Shown here: positions 35,371 through 44,518 of the stretch, in pieces | Layout: the number at the start of each line of letters is the position of its first letter | Position numbering within the stretch: position 1 is the first letter of the stretch | NCBI GenBank assembly: GCA_902621205.1 | Contig: CACNLH010000004.1 | Coordinates: 62,001 to 126,000, forward strand | DNA length: 64,000 nt | DNA from: an uncultured Alphaproteobacteria bacterium | Lineage (GTDB): Bacteria > Pseudomonadota > Alphaproteobacteria > HIMB59 | Direction of reading: 5' to 3' | Notes under the pieces: generated by a model | Seen by the model: only the letters and a program-made list of their open reading frames with translations | Databases searched by the model: none | Told to the model about the DNA's origin: nothing | Program-made: the position numbers and the translations under genes

Positions 35371-35760
35371 ATGAGTATAGATGTAAAATCCTGGGCAAAA
35401 AAATATAAAGAGCTTACTGAAAAAGATGAAACCATAAAAGCGATGGCGAAATATTACACTTGTTCATTTCTTTTCGACATGGGTAGTGTGAAAGTGATTA
35501 TCGAGATGCACGATGGAAAGGTTAAAAATATTAATACTAACCCTGGAGGTTTAGATCCATACGACTTTGCATTAAGGGCATCAGAGCAAACATGGAGAGA
35601 GTTTGCAAAGCCTGTTCCAAAACCTATGTTTCATGGAATCTATGCAGCCTCATTTAGAGAAGACCTTAAAATCGAGGGCAATCATTTAGTCTTAATGCAA
35701 AATCTTAGAAACTTTACTGTTCAATTTGAATTGCTAAGACAATCGGGAGTTCCAGTATGA
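35371..35760 (+). CDS. Small SCP2-like protein
   Basis: A 129-residue soluble protein, nine bases after the flotillin-like gene. The pattern of a helix, strands SVKVIIEMHDGKVKNINTN, then TWREFAKPVPKPMFHGIYAA and LKIEGNHLVLMQNLRNFTVQ resembles the sterol-carrier-protein-2 fold, which binds lipids or acyl chains, but this is a pattern judgement. If right, it would be a lipid-binding partner of a membrane-scaffold operon. Otherwise an unknown protein. Confidence 0.6.
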   Translation: MSIDVKSWAKKYKELTEKDETIKAMAKYYTCSFLFDMGSVKVIIEMHDGKVKNINTNPGGLDPYDFALRASEQTWREFAKPVPKPMFHGIYAASFREDLKIEGNHLVLMQNLRNFTVQFELLRQSGVPV

Positions 35761-35785
35761 TTAAGAAAATTGAAAGGAAAAATTT

Positions 35786-36649
35786 ATGGCAGTAAAACAT
35801 CATGACCCAATAGGTAGATATGTTACCATCGAGGTAGATGGTCAACAGTATAAAGTCTTTTATCTTTCTAATGGAAAAGGCACTCCATTAGTATGTCAGC
35901 ATACTGCTGGATGCCATAATCATCAGTGGAGAGGATTACTGGAAGATGAAGAAATTACTCAAAATTATCAAGTTATCGCTTACGACCTTCCAAGACATGG
36001 TAAATCAGATCCACCTCACAATACAGAATGGTGGAAAGAGGAGTACAAATTAACAGCAGAGCATTACTGTAATTTTATTGTAGAACTTTGTAAGGCCCTA
36101 GACCTTGAAAACCCTATATTTATGGGATCTTCTTTTGGAGGGAACGTGGCTCTCCAATTAGCTCTGAAGTATCCTAACAAATTTAAAGCTGTGATCCCTG
36201 TCGAGGCTGCGCATTACTCCCCTGGTTTTTATATTGATTGGTGGAGGCATCCTCATGCCAATGCAGCTCAAGTGTGTGGTAGTGGTGTTTGGGATTTAAT
36301 GGCCCCACAATCTCCAGATATGGATAGATGGTTAACTTGGCATTATTACACTCAAGGATCAGAGGCTTTTAAAGGAGACCTTCATTTTTATTCAGTTGAT
36401 CATGATTTAAGAGATGAGCTACAAAATATCGATGGTCACAAGTGCCCTGTTATCATGCTGACTGGTACTTATGACTACCTAACCCCTCCCGAAGCAACAG
36501 AAGATACTGCCAGACAAATAAAAGGAGGAGTTTATATTGAAATGAGAGATATTGGTCATTTCCCGATGAGTGAAAACCATGAAGTCTTTAGAGTATATTT
36601 ATTAGAGGCACTCAGAATTATTAAGGAAAAGACTGATTACAACTCTTAA
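35786..36649 (+). CDS. Alpha/beta-hydrolase fold protein
   Basis: A 287-residue alpha/beta hydrolase. The nucleophile Ser is in MGSSFGGNVALQLA near residue 114, the acid Asp in LTGTYDYLTPP near residue 230, the base His in DIGHFPMSENHEVF near residue 260; HTAGCHNHQWRG near residue 45 forms the oxyanion region. It has no signal peptide. It is the last gene of the rhodopsin-flotillin run, 25 bases downstream of the SCP2-like gene with its own AAGGAAA site. Substrate unknown; an ester or lactone is likely by family. Confidence 0.87.
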   Translation: MAVKHHDPIGRYVTIEVDGQQYKVFYLSNGKGTPLVCQHTAGCHNHQWRGLLEDEEITQNYQVIAYDLPRHGKSDPPHNTEWWKEEYKLTAEHYCNFIVELCKALDLENPIFMGSSFGGNVALQLALKYPNKFKAVIPVEAAHYSPGFYIDWWRHPHANAAQVCGSGVWDLMAPQSPDMDRWLTWHYYTQGSEAFKGDLHFYSVDHDLRDELQNIDGHKCPVIMLTGTYDYLTPPEATEDTARQIKGGVYIEMRDIGHFPMSENHEVFRVYLLEALRIIKEKTDYNS

Positions 36650-36663
36650 TTCAAGTTTGAGTT

Positions 36664-38718
36664 ATGGTCGCTAATCTATATTGGTTTTTTTTCTTTCTTG
36701 TCCTTTATATAAGCTTTTGTCTTTTTTGGGGAGCTAGAACTCTTAGAAAAAATAAAACCCCTGAGGCTTACTATTTAGCAGATAGAAGTGTATCTCCTTG
36801 GGTATTCTTTTTCTCTGCAACAGTAACTACATTTGCAGGTATAACTATCATTTCTTTTCCATCATTAATTTATGCAGATGGATACTCTTTTCTAGCTACT
36901 GCTGCAATTGTAATAACAATTCCTCTCGGAAGTATACTATTTTTTAAAAGGCAGTGGATGCTAAGTAGAAAATTTAATTTTATTACTCCAGGAGAGATGT
37001 ATTATAAATATTATCAAAGTAATACTCTTAGAATTGTAGTCCTAATAATCGGATTATTTTTTGCTGTTCCATTTCTTGGTATAATTATTGGATCAACAGG
37101 TAATGTTGTAGAGTTTATTAGCGGAGGTGAAATAACCAGAGACTCTGCAATGTGGGCACTAACTGCTGTTGTCTTATTTTATATAGTATCTGGTGGATTT
37201 AAACCCATGGTGAGTGTAAGCGTTGTTCAATCATGGTTATTTTTTGTTTTTTTCTTAGCGCTTGGTGTTGGTGTATTTAATTACTTAGGAGGTTTAAGTT
37301 TTTTTGAAGACCTATCTATGGCGAATAGCTTTATATCTTTCGGAGCTTGGGGAACTACTGGAGGTTATGGAGGCGGCGATATTTCAGGATATTTCAACGT
37401 TCCTGGTGTAATTCAGTGGGTCGCAGGTATTGGAAAAAATAACCCGTTAGGAGGCCCTTGGACAGCAGTTATGATTTTATCCTTTACTCTCTCTTATATG
37501 GGTATTGTGCTTTCTCCTACATTTTCGATGTGGAGCTATTCAGTAAAATCACCAAGGTCATTTTACTTTTATCAAGTTTGGGGGTCAGGTGCTGTAGTTG
37601 GTATATTTTTATTTATATTCGCCCCTTTATTAGGTGTTGGAGCACATCTTCTTGGAGCCAATAGTATTGTTAATTCAAATGGTTTTGCCATTAACCAAAT
37701 ATTCCCTGAGCTAAGTCTACAAAATATATCATCTTTAATTTATGTGTTTGTTGAAAGCTTCAGTAATCTTTCACCAATCATTGTTGGATTTTTAGCAATA
37801 TCCATAATTGCTGCTCTTCAATCTACATTATCTGCTTTTTTAATGACTTCAGGTAGCATGGTGGCAAGAGATCTCTATAGACCATATATCGATAGTAACC
37901 CTACATGGAAAAGGGAGTTATTAGTTGCCAGGTTAGCGATGTTGTTATTAAGCCTAGCGGCACTATATCTTGCAACTTTTTTTGAAACCTCTCTAATACT
38001 ACTTGGTGGATTAGCAATCGCTTTTGGTTTCCAATTGTTTCCTGTTTTACTTGGAATGCTTTGGTTTAAATGGATCACAAGAGGTGGGGCAATTCTTGGA
38101 CTCATCACCGGATTAGGTTTTGTAACTTTAGCTGAAACTTTTGGTCATAAGCTAACAGGAAATTCTCTTCCTTGGGGGCGATGGCCACTAACAATCTACT
38201 CTGGTTTATGGGGTTTATTCTTTAATGTAATTGTATGTTTTTTATCCTCTATATTTGCAAGTAATGATATAGATAAAGAACATCGAGCATCATTCCACAA
38301 TTTTTTAAATGAACATATGGGTATTCACCCATCAAGAAAAAAAATAAAATCTCTCGCTTATGTTTTCTTTTTAATTTGGGCATTCTTTTCTATCGGCCCG
38401 GGTTTAATTTTCGGAAACTTAATATTTGGTAGTGCGGATCAAAGTTATGATAATTGGGTGATGGGAGTTCCTTCACTGTGGGCTTATCAAATAATTTGGT
38501 GGGTAGCGGGTATATTTCTAATTTGGTTTTTAGCCAATAAGATGGACTTATCGACTTTGCCAAAAAAACCCATACTAAATGGTGATGAATATTTGGCACC
38601 TGACGATGTTGAGGAGCAAGGAAACTATATTGATAGAATGGGAGGAGGGTATGGTTGGCCACTTATATTAATAGGTATGGCTGTGGCAACTGTAATACTT
38701 TCCGTTTATGCATTATGA
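36664..38718 (+). CDS. Sodium:solute symporter family protein
   Basis: A 684-residue integral membrane transporter of the SSS (SLC5-like) family with about 14 predicted helices. N-terminal ARTLRKNKTPEAYYLADRSV and helix two SATVTTFAGITIISFPSLIY are landmarks, and residues 290-450 contain the conserved helices around SIIAALQSTLSAFLMTSGSM. The C-terminal 140 residues are an extra cytoplasmic/membrane part. It precedes the dimethylformamidase-like genes, so it may import their substrate or a related small solute with Na+. Family firm, substrate unknown. Confidence 0.9.
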   Translation: MVANLYWFFFFLVLYISFCLFWGARTLRKNKTPEAYYLADRSVSPWVFFFSATVTTFAGITIISFPSLIYADGYSFLATAAIVITIPLGSILFFKRQWMLSRKFNFITPGEMYYKYYQSNTLRIVVLIIGLFFAVPFLGIIIGSTGNVVEFISGGEITRDSAMWALTAVVLFYIVSGGFKPMVSVSVVQSWLFFVFFLALGVGVFNYLGGLSFFEDLSMANSFISFGAWGTTGGYGGGDISGYFNVPGVIQWVAGIGKNNPLGGPWTAVMILSFTLSYMGIVLSPTFSMWSYSVKSPRSFYFYQVWGSGAVVGIFLFIFAPLLGVGAHLLGANSIVNSNGFAINQIFPELSLQNISSLIYVFVESFSNLSPIIVGFLAISIIAALQSTLSAFLMTSGSMVARDLYRPYIDSNPTWKRELLVARLAMLLLSLAALYLATFFETSLILLGGLAIAFGFQLFPVLLGMLWFKWITRGGAILGLITGLGFVTLAETFGHKLTGNSLPWGRWPLTIYSGLWGLFFNVIVCFLSSIFASNDIDKEHRASFHNFLNEHMGIHPSRKKIKSLAYVFFLIWAFFSIGPGLIFGNLIFGSADQSYDNWVMGVPSLWAYQIIWWVAGIFLIWFLANKMDLSTLPKKPILNGDEYLAPDDVEEQGNYIDRMGGGYGWPLILIGMAVATVILSVYAL

Positions 38719-38823
38719 TGGTAAAGTACTTAAAACTGAGGAGGAATAAGAATTTTTCGTATTGTGTTTCATTATTTGGAACAAAAAACTGTGCGAAAGG
38801 TTATCTATATCTAAAATAGAATT

Positions 38824-39252
38824 ATGTCTGATTACAGCTACAAGCATCCCTCAAACGTCCAATTAAATAAAGGACATAAACACACTGATGATTTTATTAC
38901 CAAAAAATACATTTTAAAAATGTTGAGAGATCCTCAAAAATTAAAATCTTTAATTGAAGAGCATAGAGCAACTCCAGTTGGAAGGGCTGCTACTCGAGAC
39001 CATGGTGTCATTCAGCATAGCCAAGATCTCCAAACATTATTAGATAAGTTAAGAAGAGGAAGTAAAGAAAATGGTTTTGTAACTGTTTGTTTAAGAAGGC
39101 ATGAAGATTATAGAGTTGGAATAACAACAGGAGTTAGAGGTGAGCCAGTTGAAATAACTGAAGACTCTTATTCATCTGAAGAGGCATGTGAACATGCAAT
39201 ATTTTTAAAAAGAATTAACAGACTTCTTGAGGAGTATAGCGGGGAAGAGTAA
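38824..39252 (+). CDS. Probable N,N-dimethylformamidase small (alpha) subunit
   Basis: A 142-residue soluble, charged protein that overlaps the large-subunit gene by one base (TAATG). The size (known alpha subunits are about 130 residues), position and composition match the alpha subunit of dimethylformamidase, which packs on the large subunit. Segments such as GFVTVCLRRHEDYRVGITTG and EEACEHAIFLKRINRLLEEY are conserved-looking. The call relies on the neighbour; by itself I would call it hypothetical. Confidence 0.68.
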   Translation: MSDYSYKHPSNVQLNKGHKHTDDFITKKYILKMLRDPQKLKSLIEEHRATPVGRAATRDHGVIQHSQDLQTLLDKLRRGSKENGFVTVCLRRHEDYRVGITTGVRGEPVEITEDSYSSEEACEHAIFLKRINRLLEEYSGEE

Positions 39253-41606
39253 TGTTAAAAATAACAGGTTATAGCGATAAGTACTCAGCTCATCCAGGTG
39301 AAGAAGTTAAATTTTATATTAATGCAGAATACAATGATAGTTATGAAGTTCAATTAGTCCGTCTTATACACGGTGATACAAATCCTGAAGGCCCTGGGTA
39401 TAAAGAAGCTGAAATAGATGCCAGTTGTAATGGAACTTATCAAGGGAAAAACCAGAGAATACATGGTGGATCGTACATCATCATGCCTCAGCATGATAAT
39501 TTAAATTTAGAGAGCTTTACTATGCAAGCTTATATTTTTCCTACAACGCCAGATAAAGGTAGACAAGGAATTTTCACTAAATTTAATGAAGAAGAAAAAA
39601 AAGGCTATGGTCTCTTCATTAATGATGAGGGATGTTTATCTGTAGAAATAGGAGATGGATCTCAGGTTGTTACTGTCTCCTCAGAAAAAAAACTTTTAAG
39701 AAAAGTTTGGTATCTGGTAATTGCAACATTTGATGCACAATCAAGAAGGCTTACCCTTCACCAAGAACCTAGGGTTACATCCACAAATGGTGGTTTAGGT
39801 ATGGCTATTTTGAATCCAATTGAAGAAACCTCAGCTATTATTGAGACCACTAGCTCAGTTTTACCTGCTGCTAATGATGCTCCATTGTTAATTGCAGCTA
39901 CTACATTAAATAATAGATCTGGTAGGCACATTTCCGGAGGTCATTTTAAAGAAGTACCTCATCCCATTGAATTACCTGAGCAAACCAAGACTTTTAATGG
40001 CAAGATAGACAGACCTAGATTATCTAATATTGCGCTATCGAAGGCTGAAATTGAAACACTTGCATCAAGCTATGATGAGTGTAATACCACTGTCAGGTCA
40101 ACAGTCGTAGGTGCCTGGGATTTTCATGCGAATATTGGTAAAAACATTGCCTCAACAAAGATTGTTGATACTTCTCCAAATAATCACCACGGATTTATTA
40201 TTAATATGCCAAACAGAGGTATGACAGGACATAACTGGACAGCGGATGAAATGGTTTTCCATCATAAACCTGAGGAATACGGTGCAATTCATTTTCATGA
40301 CGATGATATAGACGATGCAAGATGGGATGTAGACTTTACTTTAAAAGTACCTGAGGGATTAAAAAGTGGTGTCTACGCTGCAAGACTAAGAGTAGACGGA
40401 CGAGAGGAATCAGAAAATGAGGACTATATTCCATTTTGTGTTAAACCTCCCAAGGGGACAGCAACTGCAAAAACTTTATTCTTATTGCCTACTAATAGTT
40501 ACATGGCTTACTCCAATGATAATCTTGGAACCAACTCTGTGGTAGCACAATTGCTTGCAGGTAAAGTGCCTGTGCTTGAGCCAGCAGATTTATATTTAAA
40601 TGAACATAGAGAATACGGGCTATCAACTTATTCACTTCACTCAGACGGACATGGTGTATCAATATCATCAAGACTAAGACCAATCCTTAATATGAGACCT
40701 AAATATAGACATTGGCTTTCTCCTTCATTATGGCAACTCAATGCCGACTTACATCTTACTGATTGGTTAGAAGAAAAAGGTTTTGATTTTGATGTTCTGA
40801 CAGACGAGGATTTGGAACATGAAGGTATAAATTTATTAAATCGTTATAAAGTTGTGATGACTGGAAGTCACCCTGAGTATTCATCTGAGAAATATATGGA
40901 TGCTCTAGAGTCATATCAAATGCAGGGTGGTAGATGTTTTTATCTAGGATCAGATGGATTTTATTGGATTAGTGAGTATCATCCTGACAACCCTAATATT
41001 ACCGAAGTTAGAAAAGGTGAAGCAGGCACAAGAGCATGGACATCTAACCCAGGTGAATACAATAATGCTTTTGATGGTAAATATGGAGGTATGTGGAGAG
41101 CTCGAGGAAGAATACCTTCTAAAGTTTGTGGGTTAACTTTCACATCTTATGGATTTGACGTATCCTCATACTACAAAAGAGAAGAAGATAGTTTTAAACC
41201 TGAATGTTCATGGATCTTTGAGGGGATTGGAGCAGATGAGGTGATTGGTGATTTTGGTTTAGTTGGTGGAGGAGCTGCCGGTTTGGAGTTAGACAGATAC
41301 GACTTAGAATTTGGAACCCCACATAATGCTTATTATTTGGCTCGCTCGCAGGATCACTCTAATATGATGTTGCAAGTTAACGAGGAAATACATTTTGCTG
41401 TTCGTGGTTACTATGGTGGTGGTCATGAAAATCCAATGGTCAGAGCTGATATGATTTACTATAAAACACCTAACAATGGAGCAATGTTTGCACCAGGGTC
41501 TTTGGCTTGGTGCGGTAGTCTCTCACATAATAATTACAATAATAATGTCTCTAGAATAATGGAAAATACGCTTAAAGGTTTCTTAAAGGACGGGCCTTTA
41601 CCTTAA
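39252..41606 (+). CDS. N,N-dimethylformamidase beta-subunit-like iron amidohydrolase
   Basis: A 784-residue protein. An N-terminal beta domain and a LamG/concanavalin-like domain (residues about 70-270, NLESFTMQAYIFPTTPDKGR) precede the C-terminal DMFase domain (about 400-770). In Paracoccus DMFase, as I recall, Fe is held by Tyr399, Tyr440 and Glu521 with a His519 nearby; here Tyr420, Tyr460 and Glu542 (in GSHPEYSS, with His540) line up at a near-constant offset of 20-21. So the metal site is intact. Known enzymes split dimethylformamide to formate and dimethylamine; the marine substrate could be another small amide. Co-translated with the small subunit. Confidence 0.87.
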   Translation: MLKITGYSDKYSAHPGEEVKFYINAEYNDSYEVQLVRLIHGDTNPEGPGYKEAEIDASCNGTYQGKNQRIHGGSYIIMPQHDNLNLESFTMQAYIFPTTPDKGRQGIFTKFNEEEKKGYGLFINDEGCLSVEIGDGSQVVTVSSEKKLLRKVWYLVIATFDAQSRRLTLHQEPRVTSTNGGLGMAILNPIEETSAIIETTSSVLPAANDAPLLIAATTLNNRSGRHISGGHFKEVPHPIELPEQTKTFNGKIDRPRLSNIALSKAEIETLASSYDECNTTVRSTVVGAWDFHANIGKNIASTKIVDTSPNNHHGFIINMPNRGMTGHNWTADEMVFHHKPEEYGAIHFHDDDIDDARWDVDFTLKVPEGLKSGVYAARLRVDGREESENEDYIPFCVKPPKGTATAKTLFLLPTNSYMAYSNDNLGTNSVVAQLLAGKVPVLEPADLYLNEHREYGLSTYSLHSDGHGVSISSRLRPILNMRPKYRHWLSPSLWQLNADLHLTDWLEEKGFDFDVLTDEDLEHEGINLLNRYKVVMTGSHPEYSSEKYMDALESYQMQGGRCFYLGSDGFYWISEYHPDNPNITEVRKGEAGTRAWTSNPGEYNNAFDGKYGGMWRARGRIPSKVCGLTFTSYGFDVSSYYKREEDSFKPECSWIFEGIGADEVIGDFGLVGGGAAGLELDRYDLEFGTPHNAYYLARSQDHSNMMLQVNEEIHFAVRGYYGGGHENPMVRADMIYYKTPNNGAMFAPGSLAWCGSLSHNNYNNNVSRIMENTLKGFLKDGPLP

Positions 41607-41609
41607 ACT

Positions 41610-41969
41610 ATGAAAAAACAAAATATGCAGGAGATTCCATGGGGGAAAGAGACACTTGGCGCTCTGGATACTCCGTTAAATGAATTAGAAAAAAAAGCAC
41701 TTCAAAATCTAGACATCGATAAACTAAACGATATGGCAGAGTGCCTTTTTGCTTTGAATAATAGACATTATGGTCCTATTCCTGGGACATATATGGTCAT
41801 GTGTGTTGAACCCGGTAAAACCTGGTGTGTTGGACAGCTCAGTGCTGATAGAGCAAAACCCTTTGTTCTTTTTCCTGAACTTGTTTTCGACTCAGTTGAA
41901 AAAGCAACAAAAGCTGCCGAAGCTCTTAAGGCTGAAAAAGCTGAGAGCGTACCCTGTAGAAATATCTAA
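41610..41969 (+). CDS. Hypothetical protein in the amidohydrolase operon
   Basis: A 119-residue soluble protein starting three bases after the large amidohydrolase subunit. It is acidic/basic mixed, with a central segment YGPIPGTYMVMCVEPGKTWC and a helical Lys/Glu-rich end. I do not recognise a family. Its position suggests a small accessory of the amidase. The following cupin begins four bases later. Confidence 0.6.
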   Translation: MKKQNMQEIPWGKETLGALDTPLNELEKKALQNLDIDKLNDMAECLFALNNRHYGPIPGTYMVMCVEPGKTWCVGQLSADRAKPFVLFPELVFDSVEKATKAAEALKAEKAESVPCRNI

Positions 41970-41973
41970 CGAC

Positions 41974-42249
41974 ATGGCTAAAGCCAATGTCATGATTGAT
42001 AATCAAAAAACTAGAGTTACAGAGTGGTCTTTTGAAGTTGGGGACTCAACTGGCCAGCATATTCATGAATACGATTATGTGGTAGTGCCCTTGTTAGATG
42101 GGGAGCTAAAAATTGTTAATCATGATGGTGAGGAGACAATTTCAAAACTAGCAAAAGGTGGATCCTACTTTAGAGAAAAGGGAGTTAACCACAATGTATT
42201 TAATAACAATGATTTTATTTATAAATTTATTGAGATAGAATTTAAGTAG
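41974..42249 (+). CDS. Small cupin-domain protein
   Basis: A 91-residue single-cupin protein. The first motif is GQHIHEYDYVVVPLLDG, with two His and an acidic residue for metal, and the second is KGVNHNVFNNND. A longer frame from 41770 runs inside the previous gene and lacks family support, so the ATG at 41974, four bases after that gene's stop, is chosen. Such cupins bind or isomerise small molecules or act as sensors; role unknown. The next gene abuts with no gap. Confidence 0.78.
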   Translation: MAKANVMIDNQKTRVTEWSFEVGDSTGQHIHEYDYVVVPLLDGELKIVNHDGEETISKLAKGGSYFREKGVNHNVFNNNDFIYKFIEIEFK

Positions 42250-43203
42250 ATGGAAAAAAAATTAAGCGTTAGTTACAAAAAATCTGATTTAGATCAATTT
42301 GATAAAATTATTACAAATAAACAAACAGATCAAAAAGTAAAAGAATATTCCATAAAAGAAGCAATTGAAGAGTCAAAAAAAGAATATAGTCACTTAACGA
42401 ACTCACAAGTTTCTACTGACATGAGGCTCTATATGTTCCAGACCGGAACTCTAAAAACGAAAATGAAATATATTAAAATGAATCAATCTAATGAGGACTT
42501 TGAGATACCTGTTCCATGGTTTTTGATAAGACACCCAAAAGGGGATGTGGTCATTGACGGAGGCAATGCAAAAGAGGTCAGTGAAGATAAACATGCTCAT
42601 TGGGGTTCTGTTGTTGCGGCTTATGATCCAATTATGGGAAAAACTGAAAATTGTATTGATCAACTTAACTCTATTGGGGTTAATCCAGCAGGTATAAGAT
42701 ATGTCTTACATTCTCATCTTCACCTCGATCACTCAGGTGGTGTTGGAAGGTTTCCTAATGCAACACACCTAGTTCAACAAAAGGAATATGATTATGCTTT
42801 TAATCCTGATTGGTTCTCAAAGCCTGCATATATTAGAAAAGACTTTGATAAACCTGGAGTTAATTGGAAATTTTTAAGAGATAAAAATGATGATTTTTAT
42901 GACTTATATGGCGACGGATCAATAATTGTAATTTTTACTCCGGGGCATGCACCGGGCCATCAGTCTTTTTTAGTTAATTTACCAAATTCAGGTTATGTAT
43001 TGCTTACTATAGATGCAGCTTACACAATGGATCATTGGAACAATTTAACACTACCAGGTCTTGTTTGCTCTGCTGTTGACGTTGTTGACTCTGTAAAAAA
43101 ACTCAAAAAAATTGCAAAAGACAAAAATGCTACAGTAGTCACAGGGCACGACCCGCATGCTTGGGAAGAATTTAAAAAAGCCCCAATGTTTTATTACGAC
43201 TAA
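42250..43203 (+). CDS. Metallo-beta-lactamase-fold hydrolase (lactonase-like)
   Basis: A 317-residue MBL-fold enzyme. The zinc motif is H156-L-H158-L-D160-H161 in SHLHLDHSGGVG; further His ligands are in FTPGHAPGHQSF and VTGHDPHAWEEF. The layout resembles N-acyl-homoserine lactonases of the AttM type (HSHLHLDHSGG), which hydrolyse lactone rings, and is soluble. In this cluster of sugar enzymes it could open a sugar lactone. The N-terminal 60 residues are Lys-rich and divergent. Confidence 0.86.
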   Translation: MEKKLSVSYKKSDLDQFDKIITNKQTDQKVKEYSIKEAIEESKKEYSHLTNSQVSTDMRLYMFQTGTLKTKMKYIKMNQSNEDFEIPVPWFLIRHPKGDVVIDGGNAKEVSEDKHAHWGSVVAAYDPIMGKTENCIDQLNSIGVNPAGIRYVLHSHLHLDHSGGVGRFPNATHLVQQKEYDYAFNPDWFSKPAYIRKDFDKPGVNWKFLRDKNDDFYDLYGDGSIIVIFTPGHAPGHQSFLVNLPNSGYVLLTIDAAYTMDHWNNLTLPGLVCSAVDVVDSVKKLKKIAKDKNATVVTGHDPHAWEEFKKAPMFYYD

Positions 43204-43206
43204 TTT

Positions 43207-44514
43207 ATGTCTGATTATTTCAAAGATATACCTACAATTAAATATGAAGGTAGAGACTCTACAAATCCACTTTCATTTAAATTTTATGATGCTAATAAAA
43301 AAATTCTAGGAAAAACATTAGAGGAACATCTGAGAATGGCAGTATGTTACTGGCACACTTTTAATTGGCCAGGGGGTGACCCTTTTGGAGGACAGACATT
43401 TTTAAGACCATGGATGGAAGCAGGAGATAAAATAGAACAAGCAAAAGATAAGCTCAATAATGCATTCGAATTTTTTGAAAAATTAGGAATACCATATTTC
43501 TGTTTTCATGATGTAGATGTTGCTCCAGAGGGTGAAAGTTTTTCAGAGACAGAAAAAATTCAAAAAACTATTATTGATGAAATTTCAAAAAAACTTGAAA
43601 CAAGTAAAGTAAAACTTCTTTGGGGAACAGCAAATTTATTCAGCCATCGCAGATACATGTCTGGTGCTGCTACTAACCCTGATCCTGATGTTTTTCAATA
43701 TGCAGCTGCTCAAGTGAAGATGTGTATGGAAAACACAATGTTTTTAGGTGGACAAAATTATGTTTTATGGGGAGGCAGAGAGGGTTACGAAACAATTCTA
43801 AATACTAATATGAAACAAGAATATGATCAGCTTGGTAGATTTTTGAACATGGTAGCTGAGCATAAGCACAAAATTGGTTTTAAGGGTCTACTCCTCATTG
43901 AGCCGAAACCCCATGAGCCAACGAAACATCAATATGATTTTGACTCTGCTAATGTTTTCGCATTTCTTCAAAAATATGGTTTAGAAAAAGAATTCAAGCT
44001 AAATATCGAGCAAAATCACGCTATTTTAGCAAAACATTCATTCGAGCACGAGATTGCATATGCACTTTCCAATGACATCTTTGGGAGTATTGATATTAAC
44101 AGAGGAGACTACTTAGTAGGATGGGATACAGACCAATTCCCTAACAATGTAGAAGAATTAGTTTTGCCTTTTTACTATATTTTTAAAAATGGAGGTTTTT
44201 CCTCAGGAGGTCTTAACATGGATGCTAAGATTAGAAGGCAATCAATAGATCCTGAGGATCTATTCTATGCACATATTGGCTCTATGGATACTTGTGCTAG
44301 AACTCTTATTGCTGTTGAAAAAATGATTAATGATGGTGGTTATGAGAATTTTTTAAAACAAAGATATGAACAGTGGGCCTCTGAAAAACAACTAATGACT
44401 TCAATGTCTCTTGAAGATATTCATAAAAATGTCATTGCTAAAAATATAAACCCTCAACCAAAGTCCGGTCGCCAAGAATATCTTGAAAATCTAATAAATT
44501 CTTTTGTCGATTAA
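43207..44514 (+). CDS. xylA: Xylose isomerase
   Basis: A 435-residue sugar isomerase of the XylA family, the usual length. Landmarks are [62 protein letters not shown] and [20 protein letters not shown], which carry the metal-binding Glu, Asp and His residues and the catalytic His. It interconverts D-xylose and D-xylulose (also glucose and fructose). No xylulokinase is next to it; a HAD-type phosphatase and an aldo/keto reductase follow, making a D-xylulose or pentitol route plausible. Confidence 0.95.
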   Translation: MSDYFKDIPTIKYEGRDSTNPLSFKFYDANKKILGKTLEEHLRMAVCYWHTFNWPGGDPFGGQTFLRPWMEAGDKIEQAKDKLNNAFEFFEKLGIPYFCFHDVDVAPEGESFSETEKIQKTIIDEISKKLETSKVKLLWGTANLFSHRRYMSGAATNPDPDVFQYAAAQVKMCMENTMFLGGQNYVLWGGREGYETILNTNMKQEYDQLGRFLNMVAEHKHKIGFKGLLLIEPKPHEPTKHQYDFDSANVFAFLQKYGLEKEFKLNIEQNHAILAKHSFEHEIAYALSNDIFGSIDINRGDYLVGWDTDQFPNNVEELVLPFYYIFKNGGFSSGGLNMDAKIRRQSIDPEDLFYAHIGSMDTCARTLIAVEKMINDGGYENFLKQRYEQWASEKQLMTSMSLEDIHKNVIAKNINPQPKSGRQEYLENLINSFVD

Positions 44515-44518
44515 GTCG

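Noticed and set aside
38715-38819. Small 34-codon frame overlapping the symporter stop
   Set aside because: It opens with ATGATG at the stop but is basic, without family or conserved feature, and is likely untranslated leader before the amidase genes.
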